From positions 62,001 through 126,000 of the forward strand of contig NZ_FONH01000006.1 of assembly GCF_900112865.1 (NCBI RefSeq): 64,000 bases of DNA, read 5' to 3'. Positions 36,183 through 44,179 of the stretch are shown here, piece after piece; positions within the stretch are counted from its first letter, which is position 1, and every line of letters starts with the position of its first letter. This DNA comes from Dyella marensis. Lineage in GTDB: Bacteria > Pseudomonadota > Gammaproteobacteria > Xanthomonadales > Rhodanobacteraceae. The position numbers and the translations under genes are program-made. The notes below the pieces were generated by a model. It saw only the letters and a list, made by a program, of their open reading frames with translations. It was not told the DNA's origin and did not search any database.

Positions 36183-37274
36183 ATGGCTTTCAACACCATC
36201 CCCGAAATCCTCGAAGACATCCGCGCCGGCCGCATGGTCGTGATCCTTGACGACGAGGACCGTGAGAACGAAGGCGATCTGATCATGGCTGCGCAGATGG
36301 TGCGGCCGGAGGACATCAACTTCATGGTGCGCGAGGCGCGCGGCCTGGTCTGCCTGACGCTGACCGAGCAGCGCACGCGCCAGCTGGGCCTGCGCCCGAT
36401 GGTCAGCGACAACACCTCGCCGTACCACACCAACTTCACCGTCTCGATCGAGGCGGCCGAAGGCGTCACCACCGGCATCTCCGCGCACGACCGCGCGCGC
36501 ACCATCCAGGTGGCGGTCAAGTCCGACGCCAGGCCGCAGGATCTCTCGCAGCCCGGCCACATCTTCCCGCTCACCGCGCAGCCGGGCGGCGTGCTGACCC
36601 GCGCCGGCCATACCGAAGCCGGCTGCGACCTCGCCGCGCTGGCGGGGCTGGAGCCGTCGGCGGTGCTGATCGAGATCCTGCACGAGGACGGCTCGATGGC
36701 GCGCCGGCCGGAGCTGGAGATCTTCGCGCGCAAGCATGGACTGAAGATCGGCAGCATCGCCGACCTGATCCGCTATCGCCTGGAAACCGAGAAGACCGTC
36801 GAACGCGTGCACGAAGAACAGGTCGAGACCGAATTCGGTCCGTTCCATCTGGTGGCCTACCGCGATGCGATCCGCCGCGGCCTGCATTTCGCCCTGGTGC
36901 GCGGCGCGGTGGACGATGGCGCGCCGGTGCTGACCCGCGTGCACGTGCGCAACACGCTGTCGGACGTGCTGCATCTGCAGCGCGAGGATCTCGGCCTCAC
37001 GGTGACCTCCGCGCTGCGCCGCATCGCCGACGAAGGCCGCGGCGTGCTGCTGGTGCTGTCCGGCGAGGACACGCCCGAAGCACTGCTGCGCCGCCTCAAC
37101 CGCCAGCCCGCCGCGCAGGAGCCGGAAGAAGCGCAGCAGCAGGAATGGCGCCAGCTGGGTCTCGGCGCGCAGATGCTGGCGGACCTGGGCGTGCAGCGCC
37201 TGCGCGTGCTGGGCACGCCGCGCAAGCTGGTCGGCCTGGGCGGCTTCGGCCTGGAGGTGGTCGAGCACGTGTGA
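36183..37274 (+). CDS. ribB: 3,4-dihydroxy-2-butanone-4-phosphate synthase with degenerate RibA-like domain (RibBX)
   Basis: A 363-residue fusion. The N-terminal RibB domain (about residues 1-200) is complete: LDDEDRENEGDLIMAA and QPGGVLTRAGHTEAGCDL carry the metal and substrate ligands. The C-terminal part aligns with GTP cyclohydrolase II (TEFGPFHLVAYRD, VLTRVHV) but lacks the three zinc cysteines: the place of the SECLTGD and RCDCG motifs is taken by VRNTLSD and residues without Cys. GTP cyclohydrolase activity is therefore unlikely, and a separate ribA is expected elsewhere. This matches the RibBX variant known in proteobacteria. Confidence 0.92.
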   Translation: MAFNTIPEILEDIRAGRMVVILDDEDRENEGDLIMAAQMVRPEDINFMVREARGLVCLTLTEQRTRQLGLRPMVSDNTSPYHTNFTVSIEAAEGVTTGISAHDRARTIQVAVKSDARPQDLSQPGHIFPLTAQPGGVLTRAGHTEAGCDLAALAGLEPSAVLIEILHEDGSMARRPELEIFARKHGLKIGSIADLIRYRLETEKTVERVHEEQVETEFGPFHLVAYRDAIRRGLHFALVRGAVDDGAPVLTRVHVRNTLSDVLHLQREDLGLTVTSALRRIADEGRGVLLVLSGEDTPEALLRRLNRQPAAQEPEEAQQQEWRQLGLGAQMLADLGVQRLRVLGTPRKLVGLGGFGLEVVEHV

Positions 37275-37356
37275 TCCGGCCCGCGCCCGTGCGCCGCCAC
37301 CTGGCGGCCAGGGCGCGCGCGGCATACTGCCCGCTTCGCCAACGACCGCTGACGCC

Positions 37357-38316
37357 ATGACCTCGATCCGCCTGATCGCTCCCTCCGGCTATCCCCACGA
37401 CCGCGCCGCCATGCAGCGCGCGGTGGCGCGGCTGCAGGCCGCCGGCTGCACGCTGGAAGGCCTGGACGTACTCGAGCGCACCGAGCTGCGCTATGCCGGT
37501 TCGGACGAGCAGCGCGTGGCCGATCTCAACGCGCTGGCCAGCGCGGAGCACCTGCCGGACATCGTGCTGGCCATCCGCGGCGGCTATGGCGCCACGCGCC
37601 TGCTGGAGCAGCTCGACTACGGCGCGCTGCGCGAGCGCCTGGCCGGCACCGCCACCGTGCTGGTCGGGCACAGCGACTTCACCGCGATCCAGCTGGCCCT
37701 GCACGCGCAGAGCGGGCTGGTCACTTTCGGCGGCCCCATGCTCGGCGCCGATTTCGGCGCGCCGGAACTGCATCCGCTGATGTGGGAGCATTTCTGGCGC
37801 ACCGTGGCCGCGCCGCAGTCCACCGCGATCTGGACCACGCCCACGCCGGGCGAGCTGGACGTGGAAGGTCCGCTGTGGGGCGGCAACCTCGCCGTGCTGT
37901 GCAGCCTGCTCGGCACGCCGTATTTCCCGCGGATCGACGGCGGCATCCTGTTCGTCGAGGACGTGGGCGAGCCGCCGTACCGGATCGAGCGGCTGCTGTA
38001 CCAACTGCACCTGTCCGGCGTGCTGGACCGCCAGCGCGCGCTGGTGCTGGGCCATTTCAGCCATTGCCGGCCGGCCGCCTACGACAACGGCTACGACGTC
38101 CCCGCCGCGTTCGAGCAGATCGGCCGGGTGGCGCGGGTGCCGGTGGTGCGCGGGCTGCCGTTCGGCCACGAGACCGACAAGTTCACCCTGCCGTTCGGCG
38201 CCGCGGCCCGCCTGCGCGTGGCCGGCGGCGAAGCCGTGCTGTCGTTCGGCGGCTACCCCCACCTGACCGGACCCGAGTCCCGGCCCGATCCGGGCACGCT
38301 GCCCCAAATTCCGTAA
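37357..38316 (+). CDS. ldcA: muramoyltetrapeptide L,D-carboxypeptidase (LdcA-like)
   Basis: A 319-residue serine peptidase of family S66. It removes the terminal D-Ala from cytoplasmic murein tetrapeptides during recycling. The nucleophile Ser is in [11 protein letters not shown] (about residue 107), the Glu in [12 protein letters not shown] (about 206) and the His in [14 protein letters not shown] (about 272). There is no signal peptide. It sits between ribBX and ribH, an unusual place in the riboflavin cluster. Confidence 0.9.
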   Translation: MTSIRLIAPSGYPHDRAAMQRAVARLQAAGCTLEGLDVLERTELRYAGSDEQRVADLNALASAEHLPDIVLAIRGGYGATRLLEQLDYGALRERLAGTATVLVGHSDFTAIQLALHAQSGLVTFGGPMLGADFGAPELHPLMWEHFWRTVAAPQSTAIWTTPTPGELDVEGPLWGGNLAVLCSLLGTPYFPRIDGGILFVEDVGEPPYRIERLLYQLHLSGVLDRQRALVLGHFSHCRPAAYDNGYDVPAAFEQIGRVARVPVVRGLPFGHETDKFTLPFGAAARLRVAGGEAVLSFGGYPHLTGPESRPDPGTLPQIP

Positions 38317-38360
38317 AATACCTGGCCCACACGGGCCTTACGCCCAGGAAACGCATACCC

Positions 38361-38822
38361 ATGAACATCATCGAAGGCGATTTCTCCACGCCCAAGGGCC
38401 GCTTTGCCATCGTCGCCGGCCGCTTCAACGGCTTCGTGGTCGAGGCCCTGGTGGCCGGCGCGCGCGACGCCCTGGTGCGCCACGGCGTGCAGGACGAGGC
38501 GATCGACCTGGTCCGCGTGCCGGGCGCCTGGGAGATCGCGCTGGCCGGCCACAAGCTGGCCCATTCCGGCAAGTACGCCGCCGTCATCGCGCTGGGCGCG
38601 GTGATCCGCGGTTCCACCCCGCATTTCGACTTCGTCGCCGGCGAATGCGCCAAGGGCCTGGCCGGTGCGGCCTATGGCTCCGGCGTGCCGGTGTCGTTCG
38701 GCGTGCTGACCACCGACAGCATCGAGCAGGCGATCGAACGTTCCGGCACCAAGGCCGGCAACAAGGGCGCCGACGCCGCCATCGCCGCGCTGGAGATGGT
38801 CAACCTGTACGGGAAGCTGTGA
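38361..38822 (+). CDS. ribH: 6,7-dimethyl-8-ribityllumazine synthase
   Basis: A 153-residue enzyme that joins the RibD and RibB products. Motifs are [41 protein letters not shown] (with the active-site His) and [18 protein letters not shown]. The stop overlaps the nusB start (TGATG). Confidence 0.96.
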   Translation: MNIIEGDFSTPKGRFAIVAGRFNGFVVEALVAGARDALVRHGVQDEAIDLVRVPGAWEIALAGHKLAHSGKYAAVIALGAVIRGSTPHFDFVAGECAKGLAGAAYGSGVPVSFGVLTTDSIEQAIERSGTKAGNKGADAAIAALEMVNLYGKL

Positions 38823-39268
38823 TGAGCCCGCGTCCGGACGGCATCGACCTGGCCGCGCGCTCGCGCGCCCGCCGCCGCGCGCTGCAGGCGCTGTACGCCT
38901 GGCAGATCGGCGGCAGCGCCATGAAGGCGGTGATCGAACAGTTCCAGCACGAGCAGGACATGGAAGTGGCCGACCTCGATTACTTCGAGGACCTGCTGCA
39001 CGGCGTGGAGAAGAACCTCGCCGCCATCGACGAAAGCCTCAAGCCCTACGTCGATCGCGAGATCGAGCAGATCGACCCGATCGAGCGCGCCGCGCTGCGC
39101 ATGGCCGCCTACGAGCTGAAGTACCGACCTGACGTGCCGTACCGCGTGATCATCAACGAGGCGATCGAGGTCACCAAGCGCTTCGGCGCCGACCACGGCC
39201 ACAGCTACGTCAACGGCGTGCTGGACAAGCTCGCCATGCAGCTGCGCCAGGTGGAGAAACGCGGCTGA
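38822..39268 (+). CDS. nusB: transcription antitermination factor NusB
   Basis: A 148-residue all-helical RNA-binding protein that works with NusE/S10 on boxA of rRNA operons. Signatures are RARRRALQALYAWQIGG at the N-terminus, IDPIERAALRMAAYEL and VIINEAIEVTKRFG, ending with SYVNGVLDKLA. ribH-nusB is a conserved pair. The stop overlaps the next gene's ATG. Confidence 0.96.
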   Translation: MSPRPDGIDLAARSRARRRALQALYAWQIGGSAMKAVIEQFQHEQDMEVADLDYFEDLLHGVEKNLAAIDESLKPYVDREIEQIDPIERAALRMAAYELKYRPDVPYRVIINEAIEVTKRFGADHGHSYVNGVLDKLAMQLRQVEKRG

Positions 39269-39801
39269 TGGCCGTCGCGCCGGCCAGCGACGTGCCGGTG
39301 CTGGAAACCGCGCGGCTGCGGTTGCGCGGGCACCGTCCGGAAGACCACGCCGCCTGCGCGGCGGTGTGGGGCGATGCCGAAGTCACACGCTTCCTCGGTG
39401 GCCGCGCGTTCACCAGCGAAGAAGTCTGGCGCCGGATGCTGTCCTGGCGCGGGCTGTGGAGCATGCTCGGCTACGGCTTCTGGGCCGTGGAGGAGAAGGA
39501 CGGCGGCCGCTATGTGGGCGATATCGGCTTCGCCGATTTCCGCCGCGAGCTCGATCCTTCGCTGGCCGGAATGCTGGAGTTCGGCTGGATTCTGTCGCCG
39601 GCCGTGCATGGCAAGGGCTATGCGAGCGAGGCGGTGGCTGCGGCGACGGCGTGGGCTGCTGAAAAGCTGCCGCAGATGCGCGCGGTGTGCATTATCGCGC
39701 CGGAGAATCTGGCGTCGATCCGCGTCGCTGAGCGCGCGGGTTTCCGCGAGTGGCGGCGCAGCGTTTATCACGGCGCGCCGACCATCGTTTTCACAAGGTA
39801 G
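39268..39801 (+). CDS. GNAT family N-acetyltransferase (RimJ/RimL-like)
   Basis: A 177-residue GNAT protein. The N-terminus LETARLRLRGHRPEDHAACAA and the acetyl-CoA motif HGKGYASEAVAAATAWA (about residue 112) place it in the RimJ/RimL subgroup, which acetylates protein N-termini or small molecules. It overlaps the nusB stop (TGATG). Its TAG stop codon is part of a short R1 repeat. Confidence 0.9.
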   Translation: MAVAPASDVPVLETARLRLRGHRPEDHAACAAVWGDAEVTRFLGGRAFTSEEVWRRMLSWRGLWSMLGYGFWAVEEKDGGRYVGDIGFADFRRELDPSLAGMLEFGWILSPAVHGKGYASEAVAAATAWAAEKLPQMRAVCIIAPENLASIRVAERAGFREWRRSVYHGAPTIVFTR

Positions 39802-39834
39802 GTTGGGGTGAGCCGCAGGCTCGCCCCAACCTGC
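39797..39834. repeat. R1 palindromic repeat, short copy 3 (GNAT stop)
   Basis: A short hairpin in which AGGTTGGGGTGAGCC (39800-39814) faces GGCTCGCCCCAACCT (39818-39832) across three bases. It overlaps the GNAT stop codon and lies in the gap between two convergent genes. It lacks the second half of the longer R1 copies. Confidence 0.8.
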
Positions 39835-39840
39835 GCCGGA

Positions 39841-40314
39841 CTATTTTGCGGGTGCGCAGTCCTTGCGGCCGTTATCGGCAATCCCCGCGATCAACCACTT
39901 CCCATTCTGCTTCACCAGATGCGCGATATCCGTGCCGCAGTGATCGACCTTGCCGTCGACCAGGAACTCGTACGGCGCCCAGATCACCGCGATGTTGTCG
40001 TCGATCTTCACCAGCGGATCGTGGATGCGTTCTTCCAGCTTCTGCGTGCCGGTGGCGGGGATGTGCTCGATAAACGCGTCGTAATGCAGCTGCTGGGTCT
40101 TGTCGGCGCGGGTGAGCGTGATCATGCCGCCGGGCAGCAGGGCGGAGCGCATCATCTCGTGATCGCGCTTGCCGATGCCGTCGAGCAGGGTCTGGAACGG
40201 GGTGAGTACTGCCTGCTTCTCCGAAGCATGGTCTTCGGGCGTAGCGGCGTGTAGCGGAGCGATCGCCAGCACGGCGCAGGCGGCGAGCGGCAGCGAAGAA
40301 CGACGGACGTGCAT
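39841..40314 (-). CDS. secreted NTF2/lumazine-binding-like protein
   Basis: A 157-residue exported protein with a signal peptide (cleavage near LHAATPE). The mature domain resembles the NTF2-like/putative lumazine-binding fold: AVLTPFQTLLDGIGKRDHEMM, LTRADKTQQLHYDAFIEHI, VIWAPYEFLVDGKVDHCGTD and GKWLIAGIADNGRKDC. Function is unknown. It is divergent from thiL. Confidence 0.72.
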   Translation of the reverse strand: MHVRRSSLPLAACAVLAIAPLHAATPEDHASEKQAVLTPFQTLLDGIGKRDHEMMRSALLPGGMITLTRADKTQQLHYDAFIEHIPATGTQKLEERIHDPLVKIDDNIAVIWAPYEFLVDGKVDHCGTDIAHLVKQNGKWLIAGIADNGRKDCAPAK

Positions 40315-40457
40315 GGGCGGACCTCCGTGACGGTAGTCCGGCCGATTCTAGCGACGCGCCCGGCAGCCGCCCGCATGACTAAGGGCAGGGTCGGCGCTTG
40401 CATGCGCGGGGTGCGGATGGTCTGCTTGCCGCTGTTGCCGGCTGCTGCAGGATCGCC

Positions 40458-41432
40458 ATGGAGTTCCGCCTGATCGACCGCATCCGCGAGCGCACCGCGC
40501 AGGGGCGCGACGACGTGCGCTTAGGTATAGGCGACGATGCCGCCCTGCTGGCCGTGCCGGAAGGGCAGGAGCTGGCGGTGGCGATCGACACCATGGTCGA
40601 AGGCGTGCACTTCCTGCGCGACACCGCCCCGGCTGACCTGGGCTGGAAGGCGCTGGCGGTGAACCTGTCCGACCTCGCCGCGATGGGCGCCACGCCGGCC
40701 TGGGCGCTGCTGGCGCTGACCATGCCGCGCGGCGGCGACGCGCAGGCGCGGCAGCGTTTCGTCGACGAGTTTGCCGAAGGCTTCGCGCGGCTGGCGCAGC
40801 CGCATCGGCTGGCGCTGGTCGGCGGCGACACCACCAGCGGTCCGCTCGCCGTCAGCGTGGCGGTGCATGGCTTCGTGCCGCCAGGCAAAGCGCTGCGCCG
40901 GGCCGGGGCGAAGCCGGGCGATGTGGTGATGGTCACCGGCACGCTGGGCGATGCGGCGGCGGGATTGCATCTGCTGCAGCACGGCGGCGCGGACGGCATG
41001 CTGGCCGACTATCTGGTGGAGCGCCTGCAGCGCCCGACGCCGCGCGTGGCCGCGGGCCTGGCCTTGCGCGAGCGCGCCAGCGCCTGCCTCGACGTGTCGG
41101 ACGGACTCGTCGCCGATCTCGGCCATATCTGCACGGCCAGCGGCGTCGGCGCGGAGATCGAAAGCGCGCTGCTGCCGCGTTCGTCGGCCTTGCTGGGTCT
41201 GTTCGACGATGGCTCGGCGCGCGATTTCGCGTTGGGCGGCGGCGACGACTACGAGCTGTGCTTCACCGTACCCGCCGCGCGCGCCGCGGAAGTACAGGCG
41301 GACCTGGCGCGCCTGGGCTGCGGCGCCGCGCGCATCGGCCGCATCGTCGAAGGCGAGGGCGTGCGGGTGCGCGGCGAAGACGGCGCATGGCTGGAGCCGG
41401 CGCGCCAGGGCTGGGATCATTTCGCCGCATGA
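40458..41432 (+). CDS. thiL: thiamine-monophosphate kinase
   Basis: A 324-residue ATP-dependent kinase making thiamine diphosphate. Motifs are LGIGDDAALL (about residue 24), AIDTMVEGVHFL, NLSDLAAMGATP, LVGGDTTSGP and CLDVSDGLVADLGH, with GGGDDYELCF near the C-terminus. thiL-pgpA after nusB is a standard gammaproteobacterial order. The 3' end overlaps pgpA. Confidence 0.95.
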   Translation: MEFRLIDRIRERTAQGRDDVRLGIGDDAALLAVPEGQELAVAIDTMVEGVHFLRDTAPADLGWKALAVNLSDLAAMGATPAWALLALTMPRGGDAQARQRFVDEFAEGFARLAQPHRLALVGGDTTSGPLAVSVAVHGFVPPGKALRRAGAKPGDVVMVTGTLGDAAAGLHLLQHGGADGMLADYLVERLQRPTPRVAAGLALRERASACLDVSDGLVADLGHICTASGVGAEIESALLPRSSALLGLFDDGSARDFALGGGDDYELCFTVPAARAAEVQADLARLGCGAARIGRIVEGEGVRVRGEDGAWLEPARQGWDHFAA

Positions 41433-41929
41433 GTGACAAGAAAATCCTTACTCCCGAACAGCGCGGCCGCCTCACGTCATCGCTGGCCGGCTGGATCGCC
41501 TGCGGCTTCGGTTCCGGTCTCGCGCCCAAGGCGCAGGGCACCTTCGGTTCGCTCGCGGCGCTGCTGCCATGGCTGCTGCTGCGCCAGCTGCCGCTGCCGT
41601 TGTATGCGCTGGCGGCGGTGCTGGCCTTCGCGCTGGGCGTATGGGCCTGCAACGTCGCCGGCCGCGCGCTGGGCGTGGACGATCACCGCAGCCTGGTCTG
41701 GGACGAGTTCGTCGGCCAGTGGATCGCGCTGGTGCCGGCGCTGCTGGCGCCGTGGTGGGCGGTGCTGGCCGGCTTCGCGCTCTTTCGCCTGTTCGATGTC
41801 GGCAAGCCCTGGCCGATCGGCTGGCTGGACCGGCACCTGAAGGGCGGCCTCGGCGTGATGGTGGACGACGTGGTGGCGGGCGTGTTCGCCGCGGTGGTGC
41901 TGGGCGTCGGGCTGGCGTTGCTGCGTTAG
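41429..41929 (+). CDS. pgpA: phosphatidylglycerophosphatase A
   Basis: A 166-residue inner-membrane phosphatase forming phosphatidylglycerol. GFGSGLAPKAQGTFGSL (about residue 26), WDEFVGQWIAL and LFRLFDVGKPWPI are diagnostic, with three or four membrane segments. It overlaps thiL by four bases. It makes the substrate lipid for the mprF product found elsewhere in this window. Confidence 0.95.
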   Translation: MSDKKILTPEQRGRLTSSLAGWIACGFGSGLAPKAQGTFGSLAALLPWLLLRQLPLPLYALAAVLAFALGVWACNVAGRALGVDDHRSLVWDEFVGQWIALVPALLAPWWAVLAGFALFRLFDVGKPWPIGWLDRHLKGGLGVMVDDVVAGVFAAVVLGVGLALLR

Positions 41930-42012
41930 CGTTGCCGATCTTCGCCGGGTTGGACGCCTCGCCGGCGAGTTGGCATGCTCGCCGCGATAGCCATCCTGGA
42001 AGGAGCTTCCCC

Positions 42013-42981
42013 ATGCAATACCGTCGTCTCGGCAAGAGCGGCCTGCAGCTCTCGGCATTGTCCTTCGGCGCCTGGGTCACGTTCGGCCAGCAGGTGGGTC
42101 GTTCGCTGGCGCGCGACATGCTGGCCATGGCGCACGACCATGGCGTGAATTACTTCGACAACGCCGAGGTGTACAACCACGGCGTGGCGGAGACGCTGAT
42201 GGGCGACGTGCTGGCCGACCTGCGTTTCCCGCGCGACAGCTACTGCGTGTCGAGCAAGGTGTTCTTCGGCGCGCGGCCGAATCCGCTGCCGACCCAGCGC
42301 GGCCTGTCCCGCAAGCATGTGCTCGAGGCCTGCCACCAGGCGCTGCAGCGCCTGCGCGTGGATCACCTGGACCTGTATTTCTGCCATCGCCCCGATCCGG
42401 ATACGCCGGTGGAGGAGACCGTCGCGGCGATGGATCTGCTGGTGCGCCAGGGCAAGGTGCTGTACTGGGGTACCAGCGAATGGCCGGCCGGACTGATCGG
42501 CGAGGCGCATCGCGTGGCGCGCGAGAACCATCTGTATGCGCCCAGCATGGAACAGCCCGAATACAACCTGCTGCATCGTGAGCGGGTCGAGCAGGAATAC
42601 GCGCCGCTGTACCGCGACTACGGCATGGGCACCACGATCTGGTCGCCGCTGGCTTCGGGCCTGCTTACCGGCAAGTACAACGACGGCGTGCCGAACGACG
42701 CGCGCCTGGCCCAGCCCGGCTACGAATGGCTGCGCCAGGCGGTGCTGGAGCAGGGCGGCGAACGCATCGCCAAGGTACGGCGGCTGGCGCCGATCGCGGC
42801 CGAGCTCGGCGTGAGCCAGGCGCAGCTGGCGATCGCCTGGTGCCTGGTCAACCCGCATGTGTCCACGGTGATGCTGGGCGCCAGTCGCCTGGAGCAGCTG
42901 GAACACAACCTCGACGTGCTGCGCCTGCTGCCCCGCTTGACGCCGGACGTGCTGGCGCGGGTGGAGCAGGCCGTCGCCTGA
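42013..42981 (+). CDS. aldo/keto reductase (potassium-channel beta-subunit type)
   Basis: A 322-residue NADPH-dependent oxidoreductase. The catalytic tetrad is visible: Asp and Tyr in YFDNAEVYNHG (about residues 45-50), Lys in VSSKVFFG (about 80) and His in LYFCHRPDPDTP (about 117). The closest family is the Kv-channel beta-subunit/YghZ-like AKRs. GGAAGGAG precedes the ATG. It appears monocistronic. Confidence 0.9.
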   Translation: MQYRRLGKSGLQLSALSFGAWVTFGQQVGRSLARDMLAMAHDHGVNYFDNAEVYNHGVAETLMGDVLADLRFPRDSYCVSSKVFFGARPNPLPTQRGLSRKHVLEACHQALQRLRVDHLDLYFCHRPDPDTPVEETVAAMDLLVRQGKVLYWGTSEWPAGLIGEAHRVARENHLYAPSMEQPEYNLLHRERVEQEYAPLYRDYGMGTTIWSPLASGLLTGKYNDGVPNDARLAQPGYEWLRQAVLEQGGERIAKVRRLAPIAAELGVSQAQLAIAWCLVNPHVSTVMLGASRLEQLEHNLDVLRLLPRLTPDVLARVEQAVA

Positions 42982-43042
42982 CCGTTCGACGGCGCCGGGG
43001 CAGGGCGCGGCGTTCTGCCCCGGCATGTTCACGATCTGGCCG

Positions 43043-43071
43043 TTGACAGGTAAATGAGAACGATTATCATC
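43043..43071 (+). promoter_or_regulatory. hemP promoter with overlapping Fur box
   Basis: TTGACA (43043-43048), 16 bases, then TATCAT (43065-43070) make a strong sigma-70 promoter. A Fur-like operator AATGAGAACGATTATCATC (43053-43071) covers the spacer and the -10, so iron-loaded Fur should block transcription. Confidence 0.85.
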
Positions 43072-43103
43072 AACTCCGCCTCTGACCACAGCGGAGCCTG
43101 CTC

Positions 43104-43319
43104 ATGTCCAACCCTGCCGTCCTTTCCACCCCGGCCGACCTGCTGTCGCGACCCCTCGGCCTGCTGCGCCTGAAAGCCCAGGCCGCCGACGAGCCCGGTG
43201 CGCGCCGCATCTCCAGCCAGTCCCTGCTCGCCGGCGAGCGCGAACTGGTGATCACCCACCAGGGCAGCGAGTACCACCTGCGGCTGACCCGCAACGACAA
43301 GCTGATCCTGACCAAGTAA
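43104..43319 (+). CDS. hemP: hemin uptake protein HemP
   Basis: A 71-residue protein whose C-terminal half, RRISSQSLLAGERELVI followed by HQGSEYHLRLTRNDKLILTK, matches the HemP/HmuP family. These small proteins help express hemin receptors and uptake genes under iron limitation. A Fur box overlies its promoter. No hemin receptor is in the window; the next gene is uncharacterised. Confidence 0.92.
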   Translation: MSNPAVLSTPADLLSRPLGLLRLKAQAADEPGARRISSQSLLAGERELVITHQGSEYHLRLTRNDKLILTK

Positions 43320-43432
43320 GTCCGTCGTCGTCCGGCCCCGCGCCGGCATCGTTCTCAATCCAGGCCTATCGCCAGCACCGCGCTGCCCTCCCGCATCGCG
43401 CCAGCCGGGTCTCCTCCGCCAAGGAGCGCGCC

Positions 43433-44005
43433 ATGTTCGGCTGGCTGGCCCATACCCTCGCCGCGGTCTGTCCGCATTCCCGTGCACCCTCCTGCGAGCC
43501 GCGCTGGCTGCGCGTGGCGCCGTCCGCGCTCGCCGCGCGGCTGCCATTGCTCGGCACGGTGCTGTACCTGCCGATGCGCGGCGAAGCCTCGCCGGAGCAT
43601 CCCGCGCGCGGCTGGCTCGCCGAAAGCGAGGACCTGGCGCCGCTGCTGCACACCGAATGGCTGCTGGCGTCCTGCCTGATCGGCGCGGACGGCCCGCGCG
43701 AATGGCTGGAATGCGTGGACGCGAGCGGCCGCCTGCGCGCGCGGCTGCATCTGCTGCCGGACACCGACTACCTGGCCTGGGACGTGCTGCTCAGCGCCGG
43801 CACCCTTGCCGGCGCGCCCGCCTTCCGCCGCGTGCAGCGGCCGTTCCGCGCCGCCGACGCGCGCCTGCTGCATTTCACCCAGCGGCGCCTGGGCAATATG
43901 GACGTGCTCGGCGGCAGGGACGCCGCACATCTTTCGGTGCTGGGAGAAGGCATCGCGCGCGAAGTGGTGCGCGCCGAGGCGTTGGAGATCGGCCGCCTCG
44001 CGTAA
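43433..44005 (+). CDS. uncharacterised protein downstream of hemP
   Basis: A 190-residue protein I cannot assign to a named family. The first 80 residues are Ala/Leu/Arg/Pro-rich, and the second half contains LHLLPDTDYLAWDVLLSAGT, FRRVQRPFRAADARLLHFTQ and GNMDVLGG, which suggest a mixed alpha/beta fold. AAGGAG lies before the ATG. It is 113 bases after hemP on the same strand and may share its Fur-controlled transcript, which suggests, but does not show, a role in heme or iron use. It ends three bases before the enhancer-like palindromes of the ABC operon. Confidence 0.65.
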   Translation: MFGWLAHTLAAVCPHSRAPSCEPRWLRVAPSALAARLPLLGTVLYLPMRGEASPEHPARGWLAESEDLAPLLHTEWLLASCLIGADGPREWLECVDASGRLRARLHLLPDTDYLAWDVLLSAGTLAGAPAFRRVQRPFRAADARLLHFTQRRLGNMDVLGGRDAAHLSVLGEGIAREVVRAEALEIGRLA

Positions 44006-44007
44006 GC

Positions 44008-44053
44008 GTGTCCGGACACTTGTCCGCCTGTCCGTCGGTCTGTCCGCGGACAG
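44008..44053 (+). promoter_or_regulatory. TGTCCG palindromes, candidate enhancer (UAS)
   Basis: GTGTCCGGACAC (44008-44019) and CTGTCCGCGGACAG (44040-44053) are perfect palindromes built on TGTCCG. Two further TGTCCG copies (44021 and 44029) lie between them. Their centres are about 100-130 bases upstream of the predicted sigma-54 start, the usual distance for activator sites. The downstream sigma-54 response regulator is the likely ligand. Confidence 0.7.
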
Positions 44054-44118
44054 CGCGCCCCTCCCGGGTGCCCACGCCAACTCGCTGAAAAACAAGCCGA
44101 ATCGATCGTCCTGGCGGT

Positions 44119-44135
44119 TGGCACAGCGCTTGCTG
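44119..44135 (+). promoter_or_regulatory. sigma-54 (RpoN) promoter of the ABC operon
   Basis: TTGGCACAGCGCTTGCT matches the -24/-12 consensus, with GG (44121-44122) and GC (44133-44134) exactly 12 bases apart. Transcription should start near 44146, giving a leader of about 34 bases before the adaptor ATG at 44180. Confidence 0.85.
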
Positions 44136-44179
44136 ATACCGGTCCAGGGGCCACACATGTCCGTGGCCAGGGACCGATC

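Noticed and set aside
44008-44053. TGTCCG cluster considered as a CRISPR-like or tandem repeat
   Set aside because: The spacing is irregular and the units are palindromic. Position upstream of a sigma-54 promoter fits activator sites better.
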